In this document: in pieces, positions 1 through 6,878 of the stretch
How the letters are laid out: every line of letters begins with the position of its first letter
Position numbering within the stretch: the stretch's first letter is position 1
From: Sphingobacteriales bacterium
Lineage (GTDB): Bacteria > Bacteroidota > Bacteroidia > Chitinophagales > Chitinophagaceae
DNA: 11,623 nt
Assembly (NCBI GenBank): GCA_004294195.1
Contig: REAQ01000279.1
Location: forward strand, 1-11,623
Direction: 5' to 3'
Position numbers and translations under genes: made by a program
Notes under the pieces: model-generated
What the model saw: the letters and a program-made list of their open reading frames with translations, nothing else
The model's database searches: none
What the model was told of the DNA's origin: nothing

Positions 1-1364
1 CCGCAAGAGAGATATGACGATTTAGAGATCTCCGAAACCAGTTGATTGATCCCGGGATAGATGTAATCTGCAAATTGAACTTCTACAATGGGCTTGATCC
101 CCGTTGCACTGAGACCTGCCGTTGAACCAATGATATAGGCTTCCTGAATAGCCGTGTTGAACACACGATGATCGCCGAATTGCTCTGCGAGGGTAGCCGC
201 TTCCCTGAATACACCCCCCAGCCTCCGCCCTACATCCTGTCCAAAAAATATGGCTTCCGGATGATCTTCCATGATCTCGCGAATGGCATACAGAGCCGCG
301 TCAACCATGATGATCTTATCTGCACCAGCTGGTTCCCGGTTACCCGTTTCCGTTAGTATTGGGGTAGGTGCAAAAATATGATCCGCCACCGTTGCGGGAT
401 CTGGTTCTTTAGCGGCCATGGCTGCCGCAAAATCAGACAATACCCTTTCGCGGGCCGTTGTTTCAATAGCTGTGGCCTCTTCTTCCGTGATACCAAACGC
501 TAGCAACTGATTGCGCAGAATGTAGAAGGGATCCCGTTCCGCATGCTGTGCAAGATCTTCTGCCGAACGATAAAATTCTTTCCTGACCCCACTGGTATGA
601 TGACCGAGCAAGGGCACGCTAGCCTGCACCAACACGGGGCCCCGTTGTTCACGCACGTAGCGGAACACCTCGCCCATCTGTTGCCAGGCCGTAACCACAT
701 CGGTCCCATCGATCCTCATTCTTTCCATGCCGGGAAAACCTGCGGCATAATCGTAGGCATCCATCACCCTTGCCTCTTCAGCGGTAACACTGATGCCCCA
801 GCGATTGTCCTGAACCAGATAGATGATCGGCAATCTTTTCAATACCGCAAACTGGAAAGCCTCACTTACTTCGCCTTCTGTCACACTGGCATCACCAAGG
901 GAACATACCACTACGGGCAATTGCCCCTCTGGTCCTTTCACCAACTCCGAAGGCAAATGCTTTTCAATAAACTGTAGACCCTGTGCAATGCCGGTTGTAG
1001 GAATAGCCTGCATGCCCGTGGCACTGCTTTGCTGAATGATGCGGGGCTTATCGGATGCGTTGGACGATGGATGGTTGTAATACGCGCGGCCGCCGGTGAA
1101 GGGATCATCGGCCTTGGCCAGTAGTTGCAGCATGAGCTCATAAGGCGAGTACCCTATGCCGAGCAATATGCTTTCATCCCGGTAATAAGGACTTACATAA
1201 TCACAGGGCAATAAATGAAATGCGGTGGCGAGTTGAATGGCTTCATGACCACGTGAAGTGGAATGCACATACTTACACACCTGGCGATTGGCTTCATAGG
1301 TTTCTGCCATGAAGCGCACCTGGCATATCCATTCAAACGCTTTAAGTACCTTCTCTTTGTGCAA
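1..1364 (-). CDS. Fused 2-oxoacid dehydrogenase E1 (alpha+beta), 3' part missing
   Basis: Thiamine-diphosphate-dependent E1 of a 2-oxoacid dehydrogenase complex (branched-chain, pyruvate or acetoin type), which decarboxylates a 2-oxoacid and passes the acyl group to lipoyl-E2 in the cytosol. The frame is open from the left edge and gives 454 codons. The alpha half (about residues 1-345) contains HSTSRGHEA, YYRDES and the ThDP motif GD-x28-N (Asp158 to Asn187, GDASVTEGE...QDN). The beta half starts near residue 350 and contains GQDVGRRLGGVF, FNTAIQEAY and VQFADYIYPGINQL, typical of E1-beta. The remaining beta half lies outside the window. Alpha and beta on one chain is common in Bacteroidota. 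The start is uncertain: an in-frame stop precedes 1379, and the first usual alternative codon is TTG at 1364. GTG 1319 and ATG 1310 would cut into the conserved N-terminus. The FAH-family gene lies just upstream, probably in the same transcript. The exact 2-oxoacid substrate cannot be told. Confidence 0.93.
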   Translation of the reverse strand, partial: MHKEKVLKAFEWICQVRFMAETYEANRQVCKYVHSTSRGHEAIQLATAFHLLPCDYVSPYYRDESILLGIGYSPYELMLQLLAKADDPFTGGRAYYNHPSSNASDKPRIIQQSSATGMQAIPTTGIAQGLQFIEKHLPSELVKGPEGQLPVVVCSLGDASVTEGEVSEAFQFAVLKRLPIIYLVQDNRWGISVTAEEARVMDAYDYAAGFPGMERMRIDGTDVVTAWQQMGEVFRYVREQRGPVLVQASVPLLGHHTSGVRKEFYRSAEDLAQHAERDPFYILRNQLLAFGITEEEATAIETTARERVLSDFAAAMAAKEPDPATVADHIFAPTPILTETGNREPAGADKIIMVDAALYAIREIMEDHPEAIFFGQDVGRRLGGVFREAATLAEQFGDHRVFNTAIQEAYIIGSTAGLSATGIKPIVEVQFADYIYPGINQLVSEISKSSYLSC

Positions 1365-1375
1365 AGCTGGATCGC

Positions 1376-1987
1376 TTATTTAATATTCAGCTCAAACAGG
1401 CTCTCGTCTTCTATGAAACCGGCGAGATCGTCTCCTACCACACATTCTCCTACACCAGCGGGTGTGCCGGTGAATACAAGGTCCCCGATGTTTAGGGAGA
1501 AATAATTGGAGATGTGCGCTATAATGGAATCAAAACTGAAGATCATCTGTCCGGAATTTCCCTGCTGAACCAACTCTTTGTTTTTATACAGACTGAAGTT
1601 GATGTCTTTCTTATTCATATCGGGTTTGATATCGATCCATTTCCCGATCACGGCAGAATTATCCCAGGCTTTGGCCTTCTCCCAGGGGAGGCCTTTTGAC
1701 TTCAGGTCGTTCTGAATATCACGTGCCGTGAAATCAATACCTACGGTAACACCATTATAATACTTGGAGGCATATTTTTCCTGTATATACTTACCATTTT
1801 TAGCGATCCGAAGTACCAGTTCACATTCATAATGCAACTCATTGGTGAATTCCGGATAATAGAAAGGTGTATGGGATTGCAGAAGAGCGCTTTTGGGTTT
1901 CATAAAGATCACCGGCTCTTCCGGTACATCGTTACCAAGTTCTTTTGCGTGAGCCACATAGTTTCTCCCTACGCAGAAAATTTTCAT
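1376..1987 (-). CDS. Fumarylacetoacetate hydrolase-family protein (acylpyruvase-like)
   Basis: A 203-residue cytosolic enzyme of the FAH superfamily, of the short single-domain type (YcgM/FAHD1-like). Members hydrolyse acylpyruvates or fumarylpyruvate, or decarboxylate oxaloacetate, using Mg2+ or Mn2+. The N-terminus reads KIFCVGRNYVAHAKELG, matching the 'GRNY..HA.E' start of this group. The metal ligands are visible as HYECEL (Glu54 and Glu56) and GIDFTARD (Asp85). PWEKAKAWD and the C-terminal FTGTPAGVG loop are also typical. Length is full and no catalytic residue appears missing. The start is ATG at 1987; the stop TAA falls at 1378-1376, just before the E1 gene, so the two are probably co-transcribed. 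The family assignment is firm. The substrate is not, since paralogues differ in specificity with little sequence signal. Confidence 0.94.
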   Translation of the reverse strand: MKIFCVGRNYVAHAKELGNDVPEEPVIFMKPKSALLQSHTPFYYPEFTNELHYECELVLRIAKNGKYIQEKYASKYYNGVTVGIDFTARDIQNDLKSKGLPWEKAKAWDNSAVIGKWIDIKPDMNKKDINFSLYKNKELVQQGNSGQMIFSFDSIIAHISNYFSLNIGDLVFTGTPAGVGECVVGDDLAGFIEDESLFELNIK

Positions 1988-2025
1988 TGTTCAATAAGGT
2001 TTAAAGATTGGAAAATGATATAAAC

Positions 2026-2087
2026 GTCTTGAACGATTGGGTGATTCATAGATTATAGGTTCTGCATGGAGATTGGACAGTTCAAGA
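2026..2087. repeat. Inverted repeat between pth and the FAH gene
   Basis: An 8-bp perfect inverted repeat: TCTTGAAC at 2027-2034 and GTTCAAGA at 2080-2087, separated by 45 nt, inside the 131-bp gap (1988-2118). No T-run follows either arm, so it does not look like an intrinsic terminator. It sits 40-100 nt upstream of the FAH ATG and could be a regulatory site for the FAH-E1 pair. It may also be chance in a short AT-rich spacer. No convincing TAnnTTTG promoter element was found in this gap for the minus strand. Confidence 0.3.
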
Positions 2088-2118
2088 TACGGTGCTAAAA
2101 TAATCAATCATTCGAGAT

Positions 2119-2706
2119 TTATATCATATCAGGGCCGAAGTCCAGCTTATTTGCCTCGTTCATAGCCATCGGCAAACCCCTAACTACAAAGGACTCAATG
2201 ACTTCTGCGGAAGCCTGGACCTTGCGCCTGACGATGGGAAGTTCAGAATCAGCCCATTTTCCGAGTACAAACTCCACCTGCTGACCTTTGGGGTACTCCC
2301 CGCCAATGCCAAACCGGAGCCGGGGATAGGTTGTGGTGCCGATGCTTTCCTGGATGCTTTTGAGGCCGTTGTGCCCGCCGTCACTACCGGAGGCGCGCAA
2401 CCGAAGTTTGGCCAGCGGGATTGCGATATCGTCCATGATCACCAGGATATGGTCTGCATCAATGCGCTCCTTATCCATCCAATACTTCACTGCCCGCCCA
2501 CTCAGATTCATGTAGGTAGTGGGTTTGATGACGATGAGCAACTTGCCACGGTAGCGAATTTCAGCGATGTCCGCCAGCCTGCCCGATTGAAAAGCCACGC
2601 CGTGCTTAGCGGCAAATACATCAGCCACATCAAATCCGGCATTGTGCCTCGTGCCATGATACGCTGCACCAATGTTGCCCAACGCTGCGATCAGGAATTT
2701 CTCCAT
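2119..2706 (-). CDS. pth: Peptidyl-tRNA hydrolase
   Basis: Bacterial Pth (PTH1 family) cleaves the ester bond of peptidyl-tRNAs that drop off ribosomes and recycles tRNA; it is normally essential and cytosolic. The 195-residue product is full length. The first signature reads LGNIGAAYHGTRHNAGF, with Asn11 and catalytic His21; Ile replaces the usual Pro of GNPG, as is often seen in Bacteroidota. The second block KPTTYMNLSG carries Asn67, VIMDDIAIP carries the catalytic Asp92/Asp93, and GSDGGHNGLKS carries Asn113. All residues of the known active site are present. The start is the ATG at 2706; an upstream in-frame TTG at 2715 lies within the likely -7 promoter element and adds residues before the normal N-terminus, so it was rejected. 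The gene is divergent from the HD-domain gene, with a 104-bp shared upstream region. Confidence 0.97.
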   Translation of the reverse strand: MEKFLIAALGNIGAAYHGTRHNAGFDVADVFAAKHGVAFQSGRLADIAEIRYRGKLLIVIKPTTYMNLSGRAVKYWMDKERIDADHILVIMDDIAIPLAKLRLRASGSDGGHNGLKSIQESIGTTTYPRLRFGIGGEYPKGQQVEFVLGKWADSELPIVRRKVQASAEVIESFVVRGLPMAMNEANKLDFGPDMI

Positions 2707-2712
2707 AACCCG

Positions 2713-2720
2713 CAAAATTA
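2713..2720 (-). promoter_or_regulatory. Bacteroidota -7 element for pth (TAATTTTG)
   Basis: On the minus strand TAATTTTG fits the Bacteroidota -7 consensus TAnnTTTG at every defined position. Only six nucleotides (CGGGTT) separate it from the pth ATG, so transcription would begin at or next to the start codon and yield a leaderless or nearly leaderless mRNA. The -33 box is weak: a TTTC lies about 23 nt upstream rather than TTTG at about 19 nt. The inference rests on the -7 match and on the identical arrangement at the divergent gene. Confidence 0.45.
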
Positions 2721-2773
2721 GGGCATCGCGGAAATTGATTTTCGAAATTGCCTATAAAACCAAATAATCTTAC

Positions 2774-2804
2774 TTTTAATTCAGCATATTGTTGAATACA
2801 TTTG
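2774..2804 (+). promoter_or_regulatory. Bacteroidota promoter for the HD/transporter/cNMP operon
   Basis: TACATTTG at 2797-2804 matches the -7 consensus TAnnTTTG fully. Nineteen nucleotides upstream, TTTT at 2774-2777 resembles the -33 TTTG box, giving the consensus spacing. The ATG at 2811 follows after six nucleotides (ATTATT), predicting a leaderless transcript. A second weaker candidate is TACTTTTA at 2771-2778, with ATTG at 2747-2750, which would give a leader of about 30 nt. Both face the HD-domain gene. Confidence 0.5.
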
Positions 2805-2810
2805 ATTATT

Positions 2811-3401
2811 ATGACCGAACTGAGGTTCCAGGCTATCAAACAGAAAGTGCTCACCACACTTGAACAACAACTGGATCCCAGGCTTACATACCATAACCTG
2901 GCCCATACCAAGGACGTAATGGCACAGGTAGAAAGGATTGCCCACGGTGAGCAGATCACCCATGCTAATGACATTATGCTCTTGCGCATTGCGGCCCTTT
3001 TCCATGACACCGGTTTCCTCTATACGTACAAGCACCATGAAGACAAAAGTTGCGAGATTTTAATGGATACCCTTGAAGCGGGCGACCTCAAACCATGGGA
3101 GCTGGACAAAGTGAAGGGAATGATCATGGCCACTAAAATTCCGCAAACACCACATAATCACCTGGAGCAGATCATTTGCGATGCGGACCTGGACTATCTC
3201 GGCAGAAACGATTTTGAACCCATCAGCGAGGGCCTCAAGAAAGAGTTCCTCATTTATGGCGTCATCAGCCAGGAGGCCGATTGGGACCCACTGCAGATCC
3301 GCTTTTTTGAGAGCCACAATTATTTTACACTTACTTGTAAACAAGACCGGAACCCAAAAAAACAACTACATCTACAACAGTTGAAACAGCGCCTGCCATA
3401 G
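2811..3401 (+). CDS. HD-domain metal-dependent phosphohydrolase
   Basis: A 196-residue soluble protein of the HD superfamily, whose members hydrolyse phosphoesters (nucleotides, cyclic nucleotides, ppGpp) with metal-bound water. The H...HD...D ligand set is visible: His32 in YHNLAHTKDV, His65-Asp66 in ALFHDTGF, and Asp126 in CDADLDYLGR. The extra histidines HNH (115-117) and KHHED (74-78) lie in the same helical core. There is no signal peptide, membrane segment or second domain, so it appears to be a bare HD catalytic domain. The ATG at 2811 was preferred over the in-frame TTG at 2802 because the latter is part of the -7 element. The transporter gene begins 15 nt after the stop, and a cyclic-nucleotide-binding gene follows. 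A nucleotide or cyclic-nucleotide substrate is plausible from that context but is not shown by the sequence. Confidence 0.9.
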   Translation: MTELRFQAIKQKVLTTLEQQLDPRLTYHNLAHTKDVMAQVERIAHGEQITHANDIMLLRIAALFHDTGFLYTYKHHEDKSCEILMDTLEAGDLKPWELDKVKGMIMATKIPQTPHNHLEQIICDADLDYLGRNDFEPISEGLKKEFLIYGVISQEADWDPLQIRFFESHNYFTLTCKQDRNPKKQLHLQQLKQRLP

Positions 3402-3416
3402 CGTAAAAGATAAAGG

Positions 3417-6206
3417 ATGGACAGAAGAAAATACTGGCTGCGACTGTTGAATGTGGACCAGGGCGAATGGTGGCTGGTCCGGAATCTGATGACCCTGCAA
3501 TTTTTGCAGGGGGCTGGCATTGCCTTCTTCTTTACCGCAGCTTTTGCCAGCTTCCTCGAGAATTTTGAAATGACCTCCCTCCCGTGGGTAATGATCCTTT
3601 CGGCAGTATTGCTCTGGGGAACGGGCTATCTCTATTCAAAGCTTGAACACCGGATCCCGATGACCAGGCTAACCATTGTGGTGACGGGACTGATGGTGGC
3701 CAGTGCCTTGTTCTTTCGGTTTGCCGATTATTTTTCGCATGGCGGCATCATGTTGTTTGTGATGCTGGCCTGGTTCCATGTACTGTACTTATTAAATAAC
3801 CTTCAGTTCTGGGGCGTGGCCACGCTTTTGTTTGACCTCCGGCAAAGCAAGCGCTTGTTCGGGCTGATCAGTTCCGGCGATATCCCTGCTAAATTCATCG
3901 GTTACTCCCTGGCGTTAGTTGCGGCTAAGTCCATCGGTACCATGAATATGCTCTATGCCGCAGCGGTGTGCATGGCATTGTCTATCCCCTTTCTCCTCGC
4001 CATCAACCGGAGTGGAAAGCTTACTGTTGAACACGAGCATAAGACCCATGAACATGAACAGGTGCACCATGGCAGTACTAAAGTAAAGGCGCTGTTGCGC
4101 AATTTTTTGCAAAACACATTCATCAGGGACATTGCATTGATCTCTGTGCTGGCCTTCTGTTGCCTGCTGCTGATTGATTATGGTTTTTATTCCGAGATCA
4201 AGCACAGGAGTCATGATGATGTTGACCTCGCTACTTTCATCAGTGCCTTCCAGGCCGTTGTTCGGTTACTCGCGCTGGTGGCTAAAATGATCTTCACGGG
4301 AAGAGTAATGAGCAGCATGGGATTGCGGCAAACCCTGATGATCACGCCTGTTGTCATGATGATTTTAGTGGGAATCATTGCAGCCACAGAATTCATCAAT
4401 GCATCAGACAAAATGGTGTTCTACCTTTTTGGCGCCACCTTCATCCTGGTAGACGTATGCAGAACAGTCTTTAATGCCCCGAGCCTGATCACCCTGATGC
4501 AGCCCTTGCCCACGCATGAGCGATTGCGGGCACATAATATTGTAAAAGGCATCATGGATCCATTTGCCTACCTGATCACCGGTTTGTTGTTGCTGCTGCT
4601 GGTGAAAATCCAGCATGAAGTTTCCCTGTACACCATCAGTGATATTGTGTTGGTGTTGGGCATCGTTTGGCTGGTGGGTATTATCCTTGTTAACCGCCAA
4701 TACCTGTTGATCCTCGTCAAAACCATTACTTCCCGCTATTTCAGCCAGGAGGAATTTTCTTTGAACGATGAAACCATTCAACAGGCCATCCGTCAGAAGA
4801 TCTTAACCGGTAATGAATTGGAAGTGATCAGTATCCTCAAGATGCTGAACAGTAAAACGGATCCGATTGCGAATGAGATGGCGCTGAGTCTTATCAACCA
4901 TCCATCGCCCCAAGTCAAATTAGAGACCCTGAAGCTGATCAATGGCGAAGTAAATGAAGAGATCAGCGCACAACTGTTCCGGCTAGCCGAAGATGATACA
5001 CAGCCTGACATCAGGGACGAAGCGGTGCGCACCATTGCCAAGAATTTTCCGATGCAGGAGAACTTCACTGCCTATCTGCAACAACCTGCCTCTACCATAC
5101 AAAAGGCGGCCATTGCAGGCATGGTGATGAATGCAGACCCTGTGGTGAGTAGTATTGCGGATGAAAAACTAGCTGTACTCATTAACAGTACCGCCCGCAT
5201 GGATAAATTATATGCTGCAGATATTCTCACACAGATCCGTGATCAGTATTGTCATAAGAATCTAAAAACGCTGCTGGAAGATGAAGACAAACATGTTCAG
5301 GCCGTGGGTATACGGGCCGTTGGTGGTACAGCGGATCTGCAAACCCTAGAGGCTTTGTCTGCCTTGCTATTGGATCACGGAAAGCATGTTTTGACAGCGT
5401 TCCAGGAGGTGGGAGAAAAAACAGTGCCGATCCTTGAAAAAATGCTGAAGGATCCTGCGAATGAGGCCTGGGAAGAGAAAATCATCATTCTGCTGGGACG
5501 CATAGGCGGAGCCGCTTCCCAACAGTTGCTGACGCAGATGCTGTCTGACAAACACAAGTTCACGCCCGTCATCATCAAATCTCTGTACCGCACCAAATAC
5601 CGCGCAAACGATGTGACCCTTCGGCAGATGGAGCAGATTGCCCGTGAGTATATTGTCTATGGTGTTGAGCTGATGCACATGCAACGTATCATTCATGAAA
5701 GGGACGAGCACAAGATCTTAAAAAGCGCACTGCATTTAGAGATACAAGAGATCAGGGATGTGCTGCTGGCATTGTTTGCCTGTATGTTTGACCGCGTGAA
5801 GATGAATCAGGCTAAACACGGGCTTGAGAGCAATCTGAACGAAAACGTGGCCAATGCCATGGAGATCATTGAGCTCACGGTGAAAAAAGACATCGGCCGG
5901 TATTTCAATACCATGTTTGAAACCACCAGCCTGGATCACAGATGTGACGCACTGAGGGCATTGCTGAAAGACATTGATTTTGCCGGGATCGATGATATCA
6001 TTTCGAAGGTACTCCGGGAAAAGCCGATTCAATACCTGGACTGGACCAAGGCATGTTCCATGTACATCACCAAAAAATATCTCCATAATATTGACATGGA
6101 ATTAATCCATTCATATACAGGTGCCAACAGCAGACTGGTCAGGGAAACTGCTGCATATGCAATGGTAAAACCCATAAATTTGACAGATGTCGTCAACCGG
6201 TCTTGA
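3417..6206 (+). CDS. NTT/MFS-like nucleotide transporter with C-terminal HEAT-like domain
   Basis: A 929-residue two-part protein. Residues about 20-425 hold many hydrophobic segments (roughly 10-12 helices) and the stretch FWGVATLLFDLRQSKRLFGL, which resembles the ATP/ADP translocase (NTT, Npt1/Npt2) branch of the MFS fold. A histidine-rich loop (His206, 208, 211, 213, 217, 218) divides the membrane part in two. From about residue 440 to the end the chain is soluble and helical, with repeated 30-40 residue helix pairs such as NPSPQVKLETLKLI-like and DKHVQAVGIRAVGG, as in HEAT repeats. It would sit in the inner membrane with the HEAT part in the cytosol. The stop overlaps the start of the cNMP-binding gene by 20 nt, implying translational coupling and joint function. 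Transport of nucleotides is inferred from family likeness only; the substrate may differ. Related proteins may have MFS, HEAT and cNMP domains on one chain. Confidence 0.9.
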   Translation: MDRRKYWLRLLNVDQGEWWLVRNLMTLQFLQGAGIAFFFTAAFASFLENFEMTSLPWVMILSAVLLWGTGYLYSKLEHRIPMTRLTIVVTGLMVASALFFRFADYFSHGGIMLFVMLAWFHVLYLLNNLQFWGVATLLFDLRQSKRLFGLISSGDIPAKFIGYSLALVAAKSIGTMNMLYAAAVCMALSIPFLLAINRSGKLTVEHEHKTHEHEQVHHGSTKVKALLRNFLQNTFIRDIALISVLAFCCLLLIDYGFYSEIKHRSHDDVDLATFISAFQAVVRLLALVAKMIFTGRVMSSMGLRQTLMITPVVMMILVGIIAATEFINASDKMVFYLFGATFILVDVCRTVFNAPSLITLMQPLPTHERLRAHNIVKGIMDPFAYLITGLLLLLLVKIQHEVSLYTISDIVLVLGIVWLVGIILVNRQYLLILVKTITSRYFSQEEFSLNDETIQQAIRQKILTGNELEVISILKMLNSKTDPIANEMALSLINHPSPQVKLETLKLINGEVNEEISAQLFRLAEDDTQPDIRDEAVRTIAKNFPMQENFTAYLQQPASTIQKAAIAGMVMNADPVVSSIADEKLAVLINSTARMDKLYAADILTQIRDQYCHKNLKTLLEDEDKHVQAVGIRAVGGTADLQTLEALSALLLDHGKHVLTAFQEVGEKTVPILEKMLKDPANEAWEEKIIILLGRIGGAASQQLLTQMLSDKHKFTPVIIKSLYRTKYRANDVTLRQMEQIAREYIVYGVELMHMQRIIHERDEHKILKSALHLEIQEIRDVLLALFACMFDRVKMNQAKHGLESNLNENVANAMEIIELTVKKDIGRYFNTMFETTSLDHRCDALRALLKDIDFAGIDDIISKVLREKPIQYLDWTKACSMYITKKYLHNIDMELIHSYTGANSRLVRETAAYAMVKPINLTDVVNRS

Positions 6207-6639
6207 AAGATTACTGCTCATCGAAAAAGTGCTGATCCTTAAATCCCTTAGTATTTTCAGGGATACGCCGGAGAATATCCTCGCGGAGCTGGCGCCGCTC
6301 ATGCACGAGATTGAATATGAAAAAGGAATCCTCATTTTTGGCGAAGGTCATATTGGAGATTGTATGTATATCATCCACCAGGGATCAGTGAGGATTCACA
6401 AAGGACAGATCACCCTTGCCGTGCTGAAAGAGAAAGAAGTGTTTGGCGAGCTGTCCCTGCTGGATGCGGAAACCAGATCCGCCAGTGCCACTACCGCGGA
6501 GAATTCCATTCTCTTCCGGATCGACCAGGAGCCATTCTATGAATTGATTGAATCCAGGCCGGAAGTGGCCAGAGGTTTTATTAAAATGTTATGCAAACGA
6601 CTAAGGGCGCAGAATGAGAAAGCCGTTGCGGAAAAATAA
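6187..6639 (+). CDS. Stand-alone cyclic-nucleotide-binding domain protein
   Basis: A 150-residue protein consisting of one cNMP-binding (CAP-family) domain. The beta-roll is recognisable in EKGILIFGEGHIGDCMYIIHQGSV-type residues (about 45-70). The phosphate-binding cassette reads FGELSLLDAETRSASA, with the conserved Gly-Glu and the Arg that contacts the cyclic phosphate, so ligand binding looks intact. A helical lead-in (residues 5-35, LERLLLIEKVLILKSLSIF) precedes the domain and resembles the linker seen where this domain is fused to HEAT or transporter proteins. There is no helix-turn-helix after the C-helix, so it is not a CRP-type transcription factor. The ATG at 6187 lies inside the transporter's last codons in the +1 frame (20-nt overlap). 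It probably acts as a regulatory subunit of the HEAT transporter; this is inferred from coupling and missing output domain. Confidence 0.93.
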   Translation: MSSTGLERLLLIEKVLILKSLSIFRDTPENILAELAPLMHEIEYEKGILIFGEGHIGDCMYIIHQGSVRIHKGQITLAVLKEKEVFGELSLLDAETRSASATTAENSILFRIDQEPFYELIESRPEVARGFIKMLCKRLRAQNEKAVAEK

Positions 6640-6878
6640 CCGATTGATATTGAGAGATTAAGAAATTAAGATATTTTATATCATTCCTTGCCACCATCAT
6701 TTTACCGTTGAATTACCCCCTTTGCGGTATGTTCGAGATTATCATTTTACAAAAGAATACAATACTTTCACGTCGCTTTACTCTCCGATCCACCTTTCCC
6801 GTCCATCATCCCTTGCAAACAAACCTTACGCAGTAGTTAGAAGTTTCACCCAAAACTGTTCATTACACCTAAGCCGGT

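Noticed and set aside
500..977. Open frames on either strand within the E1 region
   Set aside because: The continuous minus-strand frame encodes clear E1 motifs throughout; the others are out of frame with it.
2811..3401. Pycsar-type antiphage defence effector
   Set aside because: HD domains occur near cyclic-nucleotide genes in such systems, but there is no cyclase in the window, no membrane effector tail on the HD protein, and no other defence gene.
6187..6639. CRP/FNR-type transcription regulator
   Set aside because: The product ends right after the cNMP domain C-helix; there is no helix-turn-helix domain.
6670..6682. Perfect AT-rich hairpin GATAT-TTT-ATATC after the cNMP gene, as a terminator
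   Set aside because: The stem is only five A/T-rich pairs and no T-run follows, so it is too weak to call an intrinsic terminator.
6721..6751. TTTG at 6721-6724 as a -33 box for the giant surface-protein gene
   Set aside because: No TAnnTTTG lies at the proper spacing; the best match TATCATTT is off consensus and only 15 nt downstream.
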